DNA of 64,000 bases from contig JAGTJL010000002.1 of the NCBI GenBank assembly GCA_020746875.1, positions 3,844,001 to 3,908,000 of the forward strand, written 5' to 3'. Source of the DNA: Rhexocercosporidium sp. MPI-PUGE-AT-0058 (taxonomy: Eukaryota > Ascomycota > Leotiomycetes > Helotiales). Shown here piece by piece: positions 10,091-21,863 of the stretch (positions are counted from its first letter, which is position 1; each line of letters begins with the position of its first letter). Below the pieces are notes generated by a model. The model did not search any database. It was not told where the DNA came from and saw only the letters and a list, made by a program, of their open reading frames with translations. A program made the position numbers and the translations under genes.

Positions 10091-13000
10091 ACCACTTCCT
10101 CCAAGTGCGTCTAGTTTCGCCTCTTAAAAAAGGGGCATACTTATCGTCATCTGTCTCAGCTACCCAAGACTTATCTTTTATCCAGAGATTAGAAGCTCTA
10201 AGCTATATTACGTCAAGATTTTAACTAACGAGTTAAATAGTTATACTCTTAGTCAAAGCTTCGAAAATATAACGTAGCGCATACTTTATTCTTTATTAAA
10301 CCTAACTCGAATAAGAATCAGTCTCAAATTCAAGAGTAATGTTTTAAATAACCTCAGGTCCTAGCTTATTCTCCTAAGAGCGAGTAAAAGACTTTATTTA
10401 ATATTCTAATATTACTTTTCTCGAGTAAAAAAAGGAAAGCTATCCTAAGTCTCCTTCAGATTATATAAATCTTACTAGTCAAGATAAAAGATATTATTCA
10501 CGTCGAGATAACGTAAGTAATCGTCGATACGTTTTCAAGAATATATATATTCATTTATTAATCGATATAATTCGTAAATAAGCTCAGCTTTTTAAAGTGT
10601 ATTAATTTATAATAATTCACGGTATACCCAGGTATTCTTAATAAATTATAATATTTTCTTTTAAATATAAGCTATCTGCTATTTTAAAATAAATAAAAGC
10701 TAGCTTAATAAACCTTAAGAAAAGCAATCCGAGCACTAACTTAAGAATTATAATTAAATATTAAAAATCTTATACGTAACGCCTTTTTCTAATAAGCGAA
10801 GATCTAAAATTCAAAAACCGAGCACCGAGAGCCGCAATCTTAATCTACGCTAACTTCTCTTAAGGAAAATCTCTTAAAAAGCGCATCTTCGATTATTCTT
10901 ATCGATATTAGTAGTAAAGATTTGCTTATTAATTTATTTTAATATTAAATTTCAAAATTATAATATTATTTTAATTTTAATTATATCGCAATTATAAGTT
11001 TTATTTATATATTAGTTGTAGCTATTAAAGCATTTTTTATTATAAAATTCGAATAAATAATATAAAGAATTTACTAGTTTATTACTGAATATCTCTAGTT
11101 TTTATACAAAAAAAATACCGTTTAAGACAGTTACTTATAAGAGTCTCGGTACGAGCGACGGGACGTCCGCAGATCTCGGAAGGCTTTAAGAGGCTATAAA
11201 TCACGAGGTAGCCGTTTTATATTTTAGCCGGAACTAATATATTTAAAGATATATAATTAAAGAAATCTTAGGTTTTAAGCTTTATATTACTGTTTATAAA
11301 TGACCCCGGGACGCGGGGCGTTCGTAACACCTTCTTCTTCTTTTAATATTTTCGCAAATCTTTTAATATTAAGCGCAGCTAGCAGATCGCTTTTTTATAT
11401 TTAAAAAGCTTAAATAAAGGAAGGTTTCGTTAAAAGTAATATTCCGAATTATTATTATATATTATAATTAAAATACTAATCTTATAAATATTAAATAAGA
11501 CGTATTTAATTAAGTAATTAAAGTACGCTCGCGAGTTTACTTTAAAAGCTCCTTTTTATCGAAGAGCTTCTCGGTTATCAGAAATAGAATCTAATATAAG
11601 AAGGGTCGGGGGTTCTACGGAAGGTTTGCAGGCTTGGCACAAGTCACGTATTAATATTTTTATTTATTTATTACGGAAAAGAATAAAGAGGATTTAAAAA
11701 GCTAAAGATTAATTTAAATTATAATTAATATACTTTGAACGTTTCGAATAATAATTCCTTATTATTTGAATTTTATATTCTGACCTTTTTACTTATATAA
11801 AAATAATTCGTTACTTATTCGAAGCTTTTACGAAGCAATTATGATAATTAGAAATAAAAAGAAAATAGCTTTAGCGTTAAAAAAATATTATAATTATTCT
11901 TACTTTACTTTATTAATTAATTATTAAATACTCTTCGAAATAACTCTAAAGATAATTTGCTTACGCGTAATACGTAATTCTAGCGCTTTAATAAAAGTTT
12001 GAAAAGTCTTATAAATAACGATAAAAAATCCTTAGATGCCGAAGAAGCTATTAAAGTTAAGTAACGACGAACTTTAAAAATTTAAATATAAATTAAATTA
12101 AAAAAAGAAAAGAAAATAATTCGGAACCGGATCGAAGAATTAAAAAAGTAATACGAGAGTAAAAGAATTTAAAGAAAGAATTATCGGATATAATACGAAA
12201 AGAATAAAAAAAAGGAAAAAAGCAAAAGATATATAAATAAAAGAAAGCGTTAACGCGCGAATATAGCCGGGGACCGTTATTATAATAAGCTTACGAGACT
12301 TCTTCGAAATGACTTCGATATACGCCTAATACCGCATCGACGAATCTTAAAAATATAAGAGCTTTTAATATATAAGGGTAAAAGCGCTGAAAAAGCTTAG
12401 TTTTTTATCTAAAGTATTTATTACGGTCCGTGTATTTACTCAGTATAAATACGGTAAGTAGCTATGTATTATATTTATAAGTCTTATATTATTAAGTTAA
12501 AAGCGTCACTTATAAGCGAGTTTATATAAGCTTAGCACCGTGACGGTCCTTAAGACGGAGCTTATTAAAAGTCTTTCGTCTTATAATATATAAAATATAT
12601 TAAATGTTTCGACTGCTTCTAGTCTTACGACACAATGCGACGAAAGATAGAAGACAAGACGTGAGGCTAAAAATATATACCCCTCGAGAGAGACGCTAGG
12701 CCGGATATAAAAGATATTATTAAAGGCCCTTCCTTTGTCGCTTTTTTTCCCGTCTTATTAAAACTTAAAAATATATTCTCTTAAGCTCTTCGCTTCTTTT
12801 TTCTCTTGCGCTTTAATATTTTTATTTAACGGCGAGCTTTGTCTTTAAAAAGAGTGTCGCTTAATGTTATATTACCGAGAGCTTCCGAGAAATAGCTGTT
12901 TTAATTAAGTATTATTAAGTGTTATTTCGTAACGGAAGACAGACTTTAATGGCTTTCTTTGGCTATTATTAAGAGGTTTATATATCGGAGGATATATAAT

Positions 13001-13302
13001 TATTTACTAAGTGCTTAATAAGTAAAGTATTAATTATATAAATTAATAATGCTAAGTACTTCGTCGTTTATATTTTTGTATAGTTCGAGGAGACGTTATT
13101 AAGAAAGTCAAAATTATATTATAATGCTCTTGGACCTAGTCGGCTATATTATTACCCGAAAAGCCACACGTTTAAAGGTCTTTCGTATATTTATTTAATT
13201 TCCTAAAGAAATAAGGGTTTTTATAGCTTTTTTCAGTGCTTTTGCGACCTTCTTTTTTTTAATTATATAAATAAATACAAGCTCCTTTCGGGAAAGCTTA
13301 AT
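10090..13302. repeat. RIP-mutated repeat block with LTR-like motifs
   Basis: This is 3.2 kb of AT-rich, CpA-poor sequence without an intact frame. About 11290-11335 carries, in inverted orientation, the same end motif as 2736-2775 (gggacgcggggcgttcgtaa). About 11840-12400 (plus) reads as a Lys/Glu-rich degenerate protein. At 12419-12439 the motif ttacggtccgtgtatttac begins a probable LTR. Family is not determined beyond a probable LTR retroelement origin. Confidence 0.5.
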
Positions 13303-13464
13303 TGTCCCAACCCGTTCCACGTGCTGGCACACTAGAGCCAGCCCCGCGTCCGGGCTAGCACACATGTGCTACCCCCTTGTGTGGGCTAGGCCAGTTGGGC
13401 CATCTCACACCCCGTGCCAGCCGAGTGGGCTGAACGGCATTCGGTGCGGGCCCCATTCGTGACA
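13303..13464 (+). repeat. Possible short solo LTR or TRIM-like repeat
   Basis: A GC-rich 162-bp segment lies exactly at the edge of the RIP block. It starts TGTCCCAACC and ends ATTCGTGACA, that is TGTC...GACA, the usual form of LTR ends. It is rich in gctagcaca/tgtgctac palindromic words. The flanking 5 bases (ttaat and tatag) do not match, so no target duplication supports it. Confidence 0.3.
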
Positions 13465-14337
13465 TATAGCTAGAATAGAATCCAGTCGACCTTCACTTTT
13501 TGGGTCATCTGCGGGAAGGTGGCGAAGTTCTTATGCCCTGGTCGGTCCTGCTGTGCATTATAAGCCACCAAGAAGACTCTGGGAGGAACATAATCAGGCA
13601 GAAGACAACCAAGGTAAGGATTAGATGGATGGCAACTGGCATTTTCTACTGGATTTGACCGCGAGTGAAGGCATATCTGGTCCACTCTCAGCATGCGACT
13701 CCGGCGGTTTAGAGACCAGCTTTAATCATAATCCATTGACCTTAGATTCAGACAAGGATCTAAACAAAGCAAGGATCCAAAGTAATAACAGCTATTAGTG
13801 CTGGTGGACGAGATGAATCACACGGATGCTTAAATATGTACGGGTAAGAACAACTGCGTCAAGTCTAAAGCAATAAGCAAAGACTTATCAATCGGATCAA
13901 AAGAAAAGATAGGTGTCCTTGGACATGTTTGATTTTCACAACTTTGAAAGAGCATGTGCAATCAAAAGGACGGCGACTGACGAAAGCACTTTACCGTTTT
14001 AGCAGAGGTTTTGGGAGGTGCAAAACTCAGATCATAGCTAAGCATTCTTGGCTTTCGTCTAGTCCAAATCTGGGGGGAAATTGGAGATTGTGGCGTCCAG
14101 CAGTCCCACATTTCATCCAATCTGCATGTGGAGAGAAGATTGCAGGCCGCACCTACCCCTCTTAGACCTCTTCGATACCAAAATCAATCAGATTACGCTG
14201 CCGTCTTTGAGTTGCATAGAGTATGCTTTGGATGCAGTATATAAGCTGGTTCAAACACCCGAGGGATGCAGCGACACAACTCAAATCAGTGAGCCAAAAG
14301 ATCACTACTTCTATACCAGTGCAACCTCGCCACCGAC
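13465..14337. other. Intergenic region upstream of the dioxygenase
   Basis: Normal composition. Short frames on both strands (13470-13694, 13929-14165) have no recognisable product. This stretch holds the dioxygenase promoter. Confidence 0.4.
14238..14245 (+). promoter_or_regulatory. TATA-like box before the dioxygenase gene
   Basis: tatataag lies about 95 bases before the ATG at 14338, a plausible TATA position for a fungal gene with a short leader. Confidence 0.4.
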
Positions 14338-15421
14338 ATGGCACCGACTGACGTTGTCGCCGAAACTGCCCTCCCTTTGGCTGAGAAGTTTGATGTTGCT
14401 TCTGGCCGCCCTCAGCTTGAACGTTTGGCAGCGCATGATCTGGGCACCACCTCTGCAAAGGTCGTCGAACTCGTCCGTCGAGATGGTGGCGTGGTGGTTA
14501 CCGGCCTTATCGACAAGGCGCACACTCTTCGCATTCGAAAAGAGCTGAAGCCAGTATTTGAGGCGGATATACCCGACAAATCAGGATTTTTCCCTTCGAC
14601 TACCCGTCGTGCAACTGGGCTTCTGGGTGTATCGGACGGTTGTGTTGAGCTGGCGACGAATAAGTTGTGGATTGACGTGGCCAACGAGATTCTAACCAGT
14701 ACCTGTCGACCATGGTATGGAGAGAAGAGAGCACATTTCGTCTCCAAACCTATCCTCGCTGGCACCTTTGGGTTCCAAATCTCTCCAGGCTCTCGACAAC
14801 AAGACCTCCACCGGGATGACAGGTGCGCTATCTCTCTTCATCATACAACTCTCAACAAAGACGGCGAGTTCTTAATATTGTACTGACTTACCGTCTATTT
14901 GACAGTGACTATCATCTTCCTCAAGGCCTGAATTCCTGTATGTTAGGTCTTCTTGTCGCCATGACGAAGACCACGGACGAAAATGGCGCGACCTTGGTCA
15001 TTCCTCGATCACATCTTTGGGACGCTGAACGTGCACCAAAGAACAGTGAGGCTATACCAGTTGAACTAGAGCCTGGCGACGCACTCATATTTGGAGGAAA
15101 TGTTTTTCACGCTGGTGGTGCGAACAAGACAGTGTAAGAAAAATACACCCTTCTCCATGTGCCAAGGAGGCAACAGCTGACGAAAGGGTTCGTAGTGGCG
15201 ACATTCGGGAAGTCGTTGGTCTATTCATGTGTAAAGGCTTTATGCGACCCGAAGAAAATCACTGGCTGGCAGTGCCTCCAGAGGAAGCGAAGCGATTATC
15301 TCCACAAGCCCAACGTCTTCTGGGCTACGGTATTAGTCCTCCGGCTGTTGGCTTCTACAAGTATAAGGATCCGATGCAGATTTTATTCAATGTGGAGGAC
15401 GACGAGACTGTTCAATTGTGA
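14338..15421 (+). CDS. PhyH-family Fe(II)/2-oxoglutarate-dependent dioxygenase
   Basis: Three exons, 14338-14822, 14906-15131 and 15167-15421, give 321 residues, the usual length for fungal phytanoyl-CoA-dioxygenase-like enzymes. The first intron (gtgcgc...gacag) is well supported because it joins HRDD to SDYH in frame. The second is short (35 nt, gtgtaag...ccaag) and tentative. The metal triad is visible: H158 and D160 in DLHRDD, and H230 in VFHAGGAN. The segment GLLVAMTKTTDENGATLVIP (about residues 180-200) is typical of the family, as is the C-terminal MRPEENHWLAVP. Such enzymes hydroxylate or rearrange small molecules using 2-oxoglutarate and O2. In fungi they often act in secondary metabolism. 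The substrate is unknown. It is probably cytosolic, with no signal peptide seen. It converges on the Zn2Cys6 regulator 275 bases downstream, and no other pathway enzyme is nearby. Confidence 0.88.
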
Positions 15422-15696
15422 GGGTCGTGGATTTTTGCTGTACATTGTCAATGTTGAATTTTGCGCCTAAGAGCGGACTTTGAGTCTCAGATTTCCGAGG
15501 ATTTCTCCTCATCTGACATATGTACATGATTATATCAGCGCCCTCTCTTCGTAGCATTCAATTTTCTGCCCCCCTCAACGTATGAAGGGCTTTGAAGCAT
15601 CTTCAGCACTACAGTTCTTAATCCGGCCGTGGCGCGTTATAACGTAGTATGGCTCGGCCTGCTTTATGCACGCGCACCATCAAGATTTGATGCGAT
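15422..15696. terminator. Shared 3' region of two convergent genes
   Basis: A 275-base stretch between the dioxygenase stop and the regulator stop must hold both 3' ends. No canonical polyadenylation signal stands out. Confidence 0.3.
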
Positions 15697-17288
15697 TTAA
15701 AGGATCAAAAAGCTAGCTAGATCACTCGCCCTTTGACGTCCATAGTCGATCCAGCTCTCGTGGTCCGTCTGACTCCAGAATTGTTCGAGAAAACTCATCA
15801 CTCTTGGTCGATCAAGAGCACAACTACAATGAATAATGCGTCGGAATCGACAACTGATCCAGTCCTGACTGACCGCATCTCCTTTGCTCTCCGTTCCTGC
15901 TATAAAAAGTGGCCAGGCCTGATCTTGCGCGAATGACTCCAGGTCATGAAATGCGAGTAGAGACTGTAATAGCTGAAACCGGTGGGACTCGATACTGTAA
16001 CCATCCTTTGTTGTGCGTCGCAGTGCTTGGAATTTGTAGACCGCAGTAGCGTGATAGTAGGCGTCGATCAGATACTTTACGTCTCGGCCTTCAAGTTTTG
16101 AGTGCCAAAGACGTTCAGGTCTCACCGTCTTCAGAGTAGATGACCAAGCTTGTGAGAGGGTTTGGTCTATTTCCGCAAAGGCAGCCTCAGTGTCTACACA
16201 AGATATACCATCGCTTTTTGATTGCTGAGATAGCCTTTCCGTCAACGTGATGAGCCTCAAAGCAAGGCAAAAGCCGGAAAATCCGGATGCCTGATCAGGC
16301 ACGTTCACAGTCCCTAGTAGGTCTTGAAGCTCCACATCATCGTTGCTGGTAGGCATATCAAGGTTGTAATTTGTTAGAAGCGGCCAAGTGGTAGCAGCAG
16401 AGAGCTCTTCCACTAAGAAACTCATTGTCCGGTCACAAACCGGTGGCTTCTGAACCGCTCGGAGTACTTCTCGAGCGCCATTCAGATGCAATCGCCAGAC
16501 ACCAGAAGTTGGAAAGTGAATCTCCAAGTAGGAGAGCACTATGACGCTTGCAAGGGTAGCTTTCCCCAACTGCGAATGAGATGGCAACCACGGTGTAGCT
16601 GAGAAGCTTCGGATGTCTTGGAAGTCTTTAGACAACAGATTTAAAGCATTATGCCGATGAAATTGCATTGACTGGAAGTGAATGCTGGTGTGAATATAGC
16701 TGTTCTCCATTCTTGAGAGTATGTTACCGGCCGACATAGCGAGTATGGCTGTGAACAGTGTGCGAGAGCTGAACGCAAGTGGCACAATCAAATTGCGCCA
16801 CGGATTGGCATCATCGTCGTACCAGGCTAGCTGGTTCGCAATAACTTCGGTGAAATGTTTCAAAAGGGAGATTGCTTCAGCTTGAAAGTTCTGATACTCA
16901 ACAAAAGGTGTTCTAAAATCTGCGAGTACCGAGAACTCAAGCCTTGGAGTGCTTTGCGAGTTGGGCCACAAATAATTTGTCCTTGTGGTTCTGTCATCTT
17001 GATTCTCAACGGATTGTTTGTGACTGGTCGTCTGAATATCTAAATCTGGCCCGCGAGGTTGAAAGTCTTGTCGATAAGGTCCTTTACTGACTGCGCCATT
17101 AATCCACCTCAATGGTTTCTCATATCCAGGACATGATAATTTTCGCGACACGCATTTAGAGCAGGCGGGGAATGCTCTGTCACAACGGATGCGTCGACGA
17201 TTGCAAGTGCGACAGTCTTTTAATCATATTAGCATATGGCAATGAAGCATGCTGGGCATATTATCCTACCTTTTATAGCTTGTGGCAT
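15697..17288 (-). CDS. Zn2Cys6 fungal transcription factor
   Basis: Two exons: 17288-17270 (ATGCCACAAGC, encoding MPQAIK) and 17216-15697. The 53-nt intron has donor gtagga, branch gctaat and acceptor aaaag. The joined frame is exactly 1539 bases, 512 residues. Residues 8-35 form a canonical binuclear zinc cluster, DCRTCNRRRIRCD followed by FPACSKCVSRKLSC. Cys are at 8, 11, 18, 25, 28 and 35, with spacing 2-6-6-2-6. CPGYEKPLRW follows, a common continuation in the regulator class with a C-terminal fungal-specific (Fungal_trans_2-like) domain. The rest is helical and acidic or neutral, without other motifs. Expected to be a nuclear DNA-binding regulator. Its tail-to-tail position with the dioxygenase suggests, but does not prove, a functional link. 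No frame defects are seen. Confidence 0.85.
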
Positions 17289-18689
17289 CTTTTTGTTCTT
17301 CAGCGTCCGCCTTAATAATCTGCGTTTCACTGGCAATCCAATTAAAAGCGAGATCGAAAATTGAATGAGCACAGCAACCTAAATTCAGATAGCGACAAGG
17401 ATGCGATGAACAAGGTGGCGAGGTGTATTGGCAAATATTTAACCTAGGGAGATTGCTTTGAGGGGTAGTAGCTTGTTTGGAAATAATTTGAATGAGGTTT
17501 GGCAGACCATTTTGATGATCACCCCGCAGATCGGGGAACGATAAAGAGGAGGACTGTAGGAGTGGCATGATCTTCGAGCGGGGCAATCTGGTGCCACCAG
17601 TGCGCAAGCGGCTGACTTTGATGACTAACTATTCAAATTTTTGCTAAACTCTACTCCAACGTCAGAACGATATCTGTTTGAGAAAGTTTGCCCATTTGTT
17701 CGAGAGTTGTGTTTGTTTCAAAGGACTCTTAATTATCTCCTCGGAAAGACTCAGATGCGGCTCTTGGAAAACTCGTTCCTCCTTTTGCCTCCAATGTATG
17801 TGCTGTACAGCCTGCTTTTGTGATGGATTTAGACAGTCTTTCTCAACATAAACCTGCCAAAGCATTGCTTTTGTAATTTAGCGGTCGCTTTAGGTCCTGA
17901 AGAGCTGCTGGGCTTCGGAGTTTGCTCTAGTCTGAAGAGTTTAGATCTGTTTGAAGGCATGAGCTGGCTCCTGGTACATCGCATCTCTTGCTTTGACCGA
18001 TTTGTCTTCGTGCAGTGCGATCTGTCGCTCGAGGATGTCCCTCTACCTTGTCATTTCCACCAGAACGAACGGAATGGGTTGCAAGAATGGGACTTCTCGT
18101 AGCAAAGATCATCCTCTGGATACTTACAGTCCCCGTGGAACTTCAGATGCAGCTTGATTAAATCTCCCAACCTCTTCAACCTCCCATGCGGTGAATGTGC
18201 TAATCCATGGGCTGATGTTGCGGTCAGAGAGCATGCTGTTGGTAATTTTATCCATCTCCAGACTACGGCCCTCTTGGTGATCTTTGCCATGCCATCTTAT
18301 GCCACGACATGGCCTATGGAAACATCCCATGGCACGCCCTCGAATCACTGATGCCAGCTGCTCCACTCCTTGCAAGACACCACATGGGGTGGAAGCAGGT
18401 TTTCTCTCTCCATGTTTAGCATTTCATTAGTCACATTTATGCCAACAGGCAGTCAAGTCAATGGATTGGTCAAGCAACCCTACTTTTCGACGTTGAAATT
18501 TCTTGCAAGCTAGATTTATTCTACAGTGCGAAGTTCATTGTCAGTAGATCAACTGATCGAGACTGTGATTTAAGCAATCGCTTTACTAGAAAGTAAACGC
18601 CATCTCTGCTTTTTTGTTTTTAACTTTAACCTCCTCTGCCTACGCCATGATTTTCTCTTCTTATTAAACTCCTCGCGCTTTGTGAATGG

Positions 18690-19090
18690 CAATCCGCTCT
18701 AGTGGTATGCGCTTCGGCGCCCTCTGCTGGTGTAGCCTTCGCTTTTGTAGACTTCTCTCTTACAGCCTCTCCTGCTGATGGCTTCCAACCCTTTCGCCTC
18801 CGCCGTTGGAGCTTCTGCGAACAGAGCCTCCGCTCATCGTCTATGTTCGTGGCATCTATGCCTGTTGCATTTGATGTTAGAGCCTCTCTTGTTTGATCTC
18901 CGCCGTTGAATTCCCCCTTTTCATGGCCTCCGTTCTTATTTCTTGTAACCTCGCTTCATGGAGTCTTGTTGTGGTGCTTCTACTGTCTGTAGCCTCTGGT
19001 CCTGGAAATGCAGCCGTTGAACTTCTACCACTTGCAGCTAACTTCCACTCTCTGTAGCCTCCGCTCCTGTAGCCTCCGCATATTCAGCAG
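18690..19090 (+). repeat. Degenerate agcctccg-type minisatellite-like tract
   Basis: Variants of (t/g)(t/a)agcctc(c/t)(g/t) and tccgccgttg(g/a)a recur at irregular spacing. There is no fixed period. It may be coding-like low complexity, but no frame is supported. Confidence 0.4.
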
Positions 19091-19971
19091 ATTCCATTCA
19101 GCAGACTCCGTGAAGTCTAGACCTCGTCTTATGCTCGTCGGTTGCATGAGACGTGCCTCCCTGCCCATCTCGTCTTATGCCAGTGGCGAGTGCGTCGTGA
19201 GCAGAAGGTCTAGCTTCCCGAACTGTATTGGGCGTCAGATGAGTGCGGAAAGCAGAACGTAAAGATACTTCATAGACGCATCGACATCAATCTCTCGTTC
19301 ATTGTACGCCTCCACCGGATCTCTGTAAGTGTTGGGACCTTTTAGCATCAGATTGAGGCTTTGTCTTTGCCATGCTAGAGAAACGCTTCGAGGGACTCGA
19401 TGCGACGGCAGCCACGAGGAGAGTGTAAAAGGGTTTTAATAGAGGATAGAATTCATCGCTAGGGAAGAGCTCGCTACCTGACTCGCACTCGTTGTTGCTG
19501 GTCATGGGAGTTAGCCATAAAAGCTGGCTGGTCATATTCGAGGTCGTAGTCAGTGAAGCTCCATCCACGCTACTGTAAGTTACCTCGGAGCTGGTTTTTG
19601 CAACTCTATGCTCAATCTATGACCATGATAAGAGTAGTTGACTGTTGTTCTGCAGCCGTGATGCTCTAGAGATGGGATGGGCGTAAATCGGAGGTGTCTC
19701 TTACTGCCATGAGAGCTGGTAGCAGTGCTGCAGCTGGACTGGGAAAGGCCTTTCGAGCCTGCACGTAGCAGCAGCACTTAATAAGGCACGATCATAGCTA
19801 ATCGTGTATGATTGAAGTCGTTGGTGTTGTGTTACGGCTGCTTGCCAAAACTACTTTTCCAATAGAATCTAGGTCTAAGAGCAACTTGCTCTGCAATGCA
19901 GGAGTTTATTTCATTTTAAATCCGGCCCTAATATGCCCCGATGGTTGCCTGTATCTCGTTGAGGGGCGGAA

Positions 19972-19998
19972 GGGGGGGGGGGGGGGGGGGGGGGGGGG
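19972..19998 (+). repeat. Homopolymer run of 27 G
   Basis: An uninterrupted 27-base G run followed by cggg. It is prone to slippage and to length errors in assembly. The poly-Gly frame it creates is not a gene. Confidence 0.9.
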
Positions 19999-20305
19999 CG
20001 GGTGACGCTAAGTCTTAGCCGTGTAGACGCTGTTTAACTTCACGGTTGGAGCCCATCCTCTTCCTCTTCCCTTCTTCTTCTTCCTTCTCAAGCAACCATC
20101 ACCGTAATCACGTAGATCTTCGTAAACTTCTTTAATCTTTTCGATTTTTCTTCTTCTTCTTCTTTTCCCTCCTTTCAATCAACAATTTCAATCACAACAG
20201 TAAGTGCACCCTCCACCCTCCACCCTCATTCCTCTGCTCCTCCATCCCGACCCACCACCTGGTTGAAGATGGCTTTCCCTACCACCATCCTCCCTCGTTC
20301 CATAG

Positions 20306-21863
20306 GACGACGACGACGACGAGGACGACGACGACGATGATGATGATACTTCCGAGGAAGAAGGCGGTGGGGAGGTCGGTAGAAACAACAAGAGCAAGGT
20401 ATCTTCCATATCCATCCTCTGCACTGCTGTCCTCTCCTGTATTAGCATTAACTTACTGTTGTTTAGGGTCCCAGACAGGGCAGAAATCGTAGAGCAGGTC
20501 GATCGAAGAAGAGGAGCGAGAAGAAGAAGATCCGTTTGGCGGCCAAGCGCAAGGCAATGCTAGTGATAGGGATGCAGCTCTCATCACTGCTCGCAAGGCT
20601 TTGGCCAAAAATCCCCACGATCTCGAGGCGGCCGCGATATTCAACAGTTCCAATCTCAATAGATCTCATGTTGCCCCAAAGGATGGCATGCAGACTATCA
20701 AACTTGGGCCTAGTGGTGGTTTGGTCCGGCTTCCACTGTCTTCTTTCTCCTCTCTTCCTCCTCCCACTCTCTCGGGCGGTGATCGCGAGAACGACCCTTC
20801 GGGGTTTGACTCTGCTGATCCCCCTGAGAGGGACATTCTCCAAGACATGTACGGTAAGTCAGTCCCTGATCCCTGTGAACTGATTTGGAGATTGTTGATG
20901 TTCCCAAGATGTGCCGATGGTTGGTGCGGGTGCGGATTTGGATGATGGTGTAGAGAGCGTTGACGTATATCGCGATAACATGGTCAATGACAAGGAAGTA
21001 AGAGAGATGCATCGCCGCACGGCTGGTGCGCGTGGCCATTCTGCTTTTGTTCCCGAGTAAGTGTTCGATTACCTGGAGTTGTTCCGTTGTTTCTCCTACT
21101 GTGGCAATTAGTGACTTTGTTCTAAAAGGGAATACCTCCAGCTTCGCACAACATTAATCGCCTTTGATGTTGAGAAACTCTTTGGTGAAAGATGCAGATT
21201 GTGGAGCTGGGGTTTACAATTTTCTCACTCGGCGCTCGGAACCTCGCGGAAATTCCTCATTGCGCATTCGATTCATCATTCGAAATGCCACGATCCTCAA
21301 CCGACATCATCCATATTCGTCCATCAGAGCGTCTCCATTGGCGTCATGGACCTCGATACGAAGATTACAACAACATGGATAAGGTTGCGTTTGCGGGCTG
21401 GCCGTGCCGAAGATCAGTCCATATCCGCCATCGCGAGATAGATCAATACATTCAGAAGATGGTGGAGAAAGAGGAGAAGTCAGCGGATAGAGTCATTTTT
21501 GTTATGCATGCGGCCCACCTTGAAGAAAGCGGATTGAATGCCGACAAGCTCCATGCTCTCAATGGTCGCCTTTCCGTTCCTCCAAATCTCGATACCCAGC
21601 AGCTGTATGCCTACGGCTCCGATACGAACATTAATAGCAACAACCCTGGTCTCGGATCGCTTGTTGTAAGTACTTTTCATCTAATCTTCTCCTTTGGGTT
21701 TCCAAGATCAATTACTGACTGTAAGTAGAAGGATGTCTTCGGAATGAGGGATGATCAAATTCGTAGACTTGTTCTTTACAACGCTGCTCATGACTCGTAC
21801 CAGACGATGTGTTTGTTGATGAAGAAAGTGCAGTTGGGTTTGCGACGTTTGGCAGCGAAGTAA
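20306..21863 (+). pseudogene. RNase H-like (Gfd2/YDR514C-type) protein gene with an apparent one-base frameshift
   Basis: Exons by frame and splice consensus: 20306-20398, 20493-20853, 20909-21056, 21129-21665 and 21729-21863. The N-terminal part is strongly acidic (a run of Asp, then SEEEGGGEVG, then EEEEREEEDPFGG). Exon 4 opens with EYLQLRTTLIAFDVEKLFGE, containing a DEDD-type FDVE motif. The next segment MQIVELGFTIFSL lies in another frame, beginning at 21192. The last exon ends LVLYNAAHDSYQTMCLLMKK, like the C-terminal Asp motif of RNase H-fold Gfd2/YDR514C-like proteins. Exon 4 is one base short of closing the frame, in the aaa run at 21187-21189. No in-frame ATG was found for the acidic exon, so the start is unresolved. 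The break could be a real loss or a sequencing indel. The family's activity is not established; nucleic-acid binding or nuclease is inferred. Confidence 0.6.

Larger units (their letters stand above)
17289..20305. other. 3-kb gene-poor stretch
   Basis: No gene could be supported. Frames at 17266-17607 (minus) overlap the regulator start. Others at 17641-17865, 17927-18375 and 19299-19777 lie in several frames without domain, splice or codon support. 18690-19090 is a degenerate pyrimidine-rich repeat in which words like gcctccgctcctgtagcctc recur. 20050-20180 is a CT-rich leader (runs of ttc/ctt) for the next gene. Confidence 0.4.

Noticed and set aside
19808..20005. Plus-strand frame ending in a poly-Gly run
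   Set aside because: The Gly run is only the 27-base G homopolymer; no splice or domain support.
20536..20883. Basic open frame (RLAAKRKAML...) across the RNase H-like gene's second exon
   Set aside because: The alternative frame joins in phase with the acidic exon before it and with the three exons after it, so this one is a shadow.
21187..21192. Programmed +1 frameshift as explanation of the RNase H-like gene break
   Set aside because: No known slippery site or stimulatory structure is visible; a one-base indel in a short A run is simpler.
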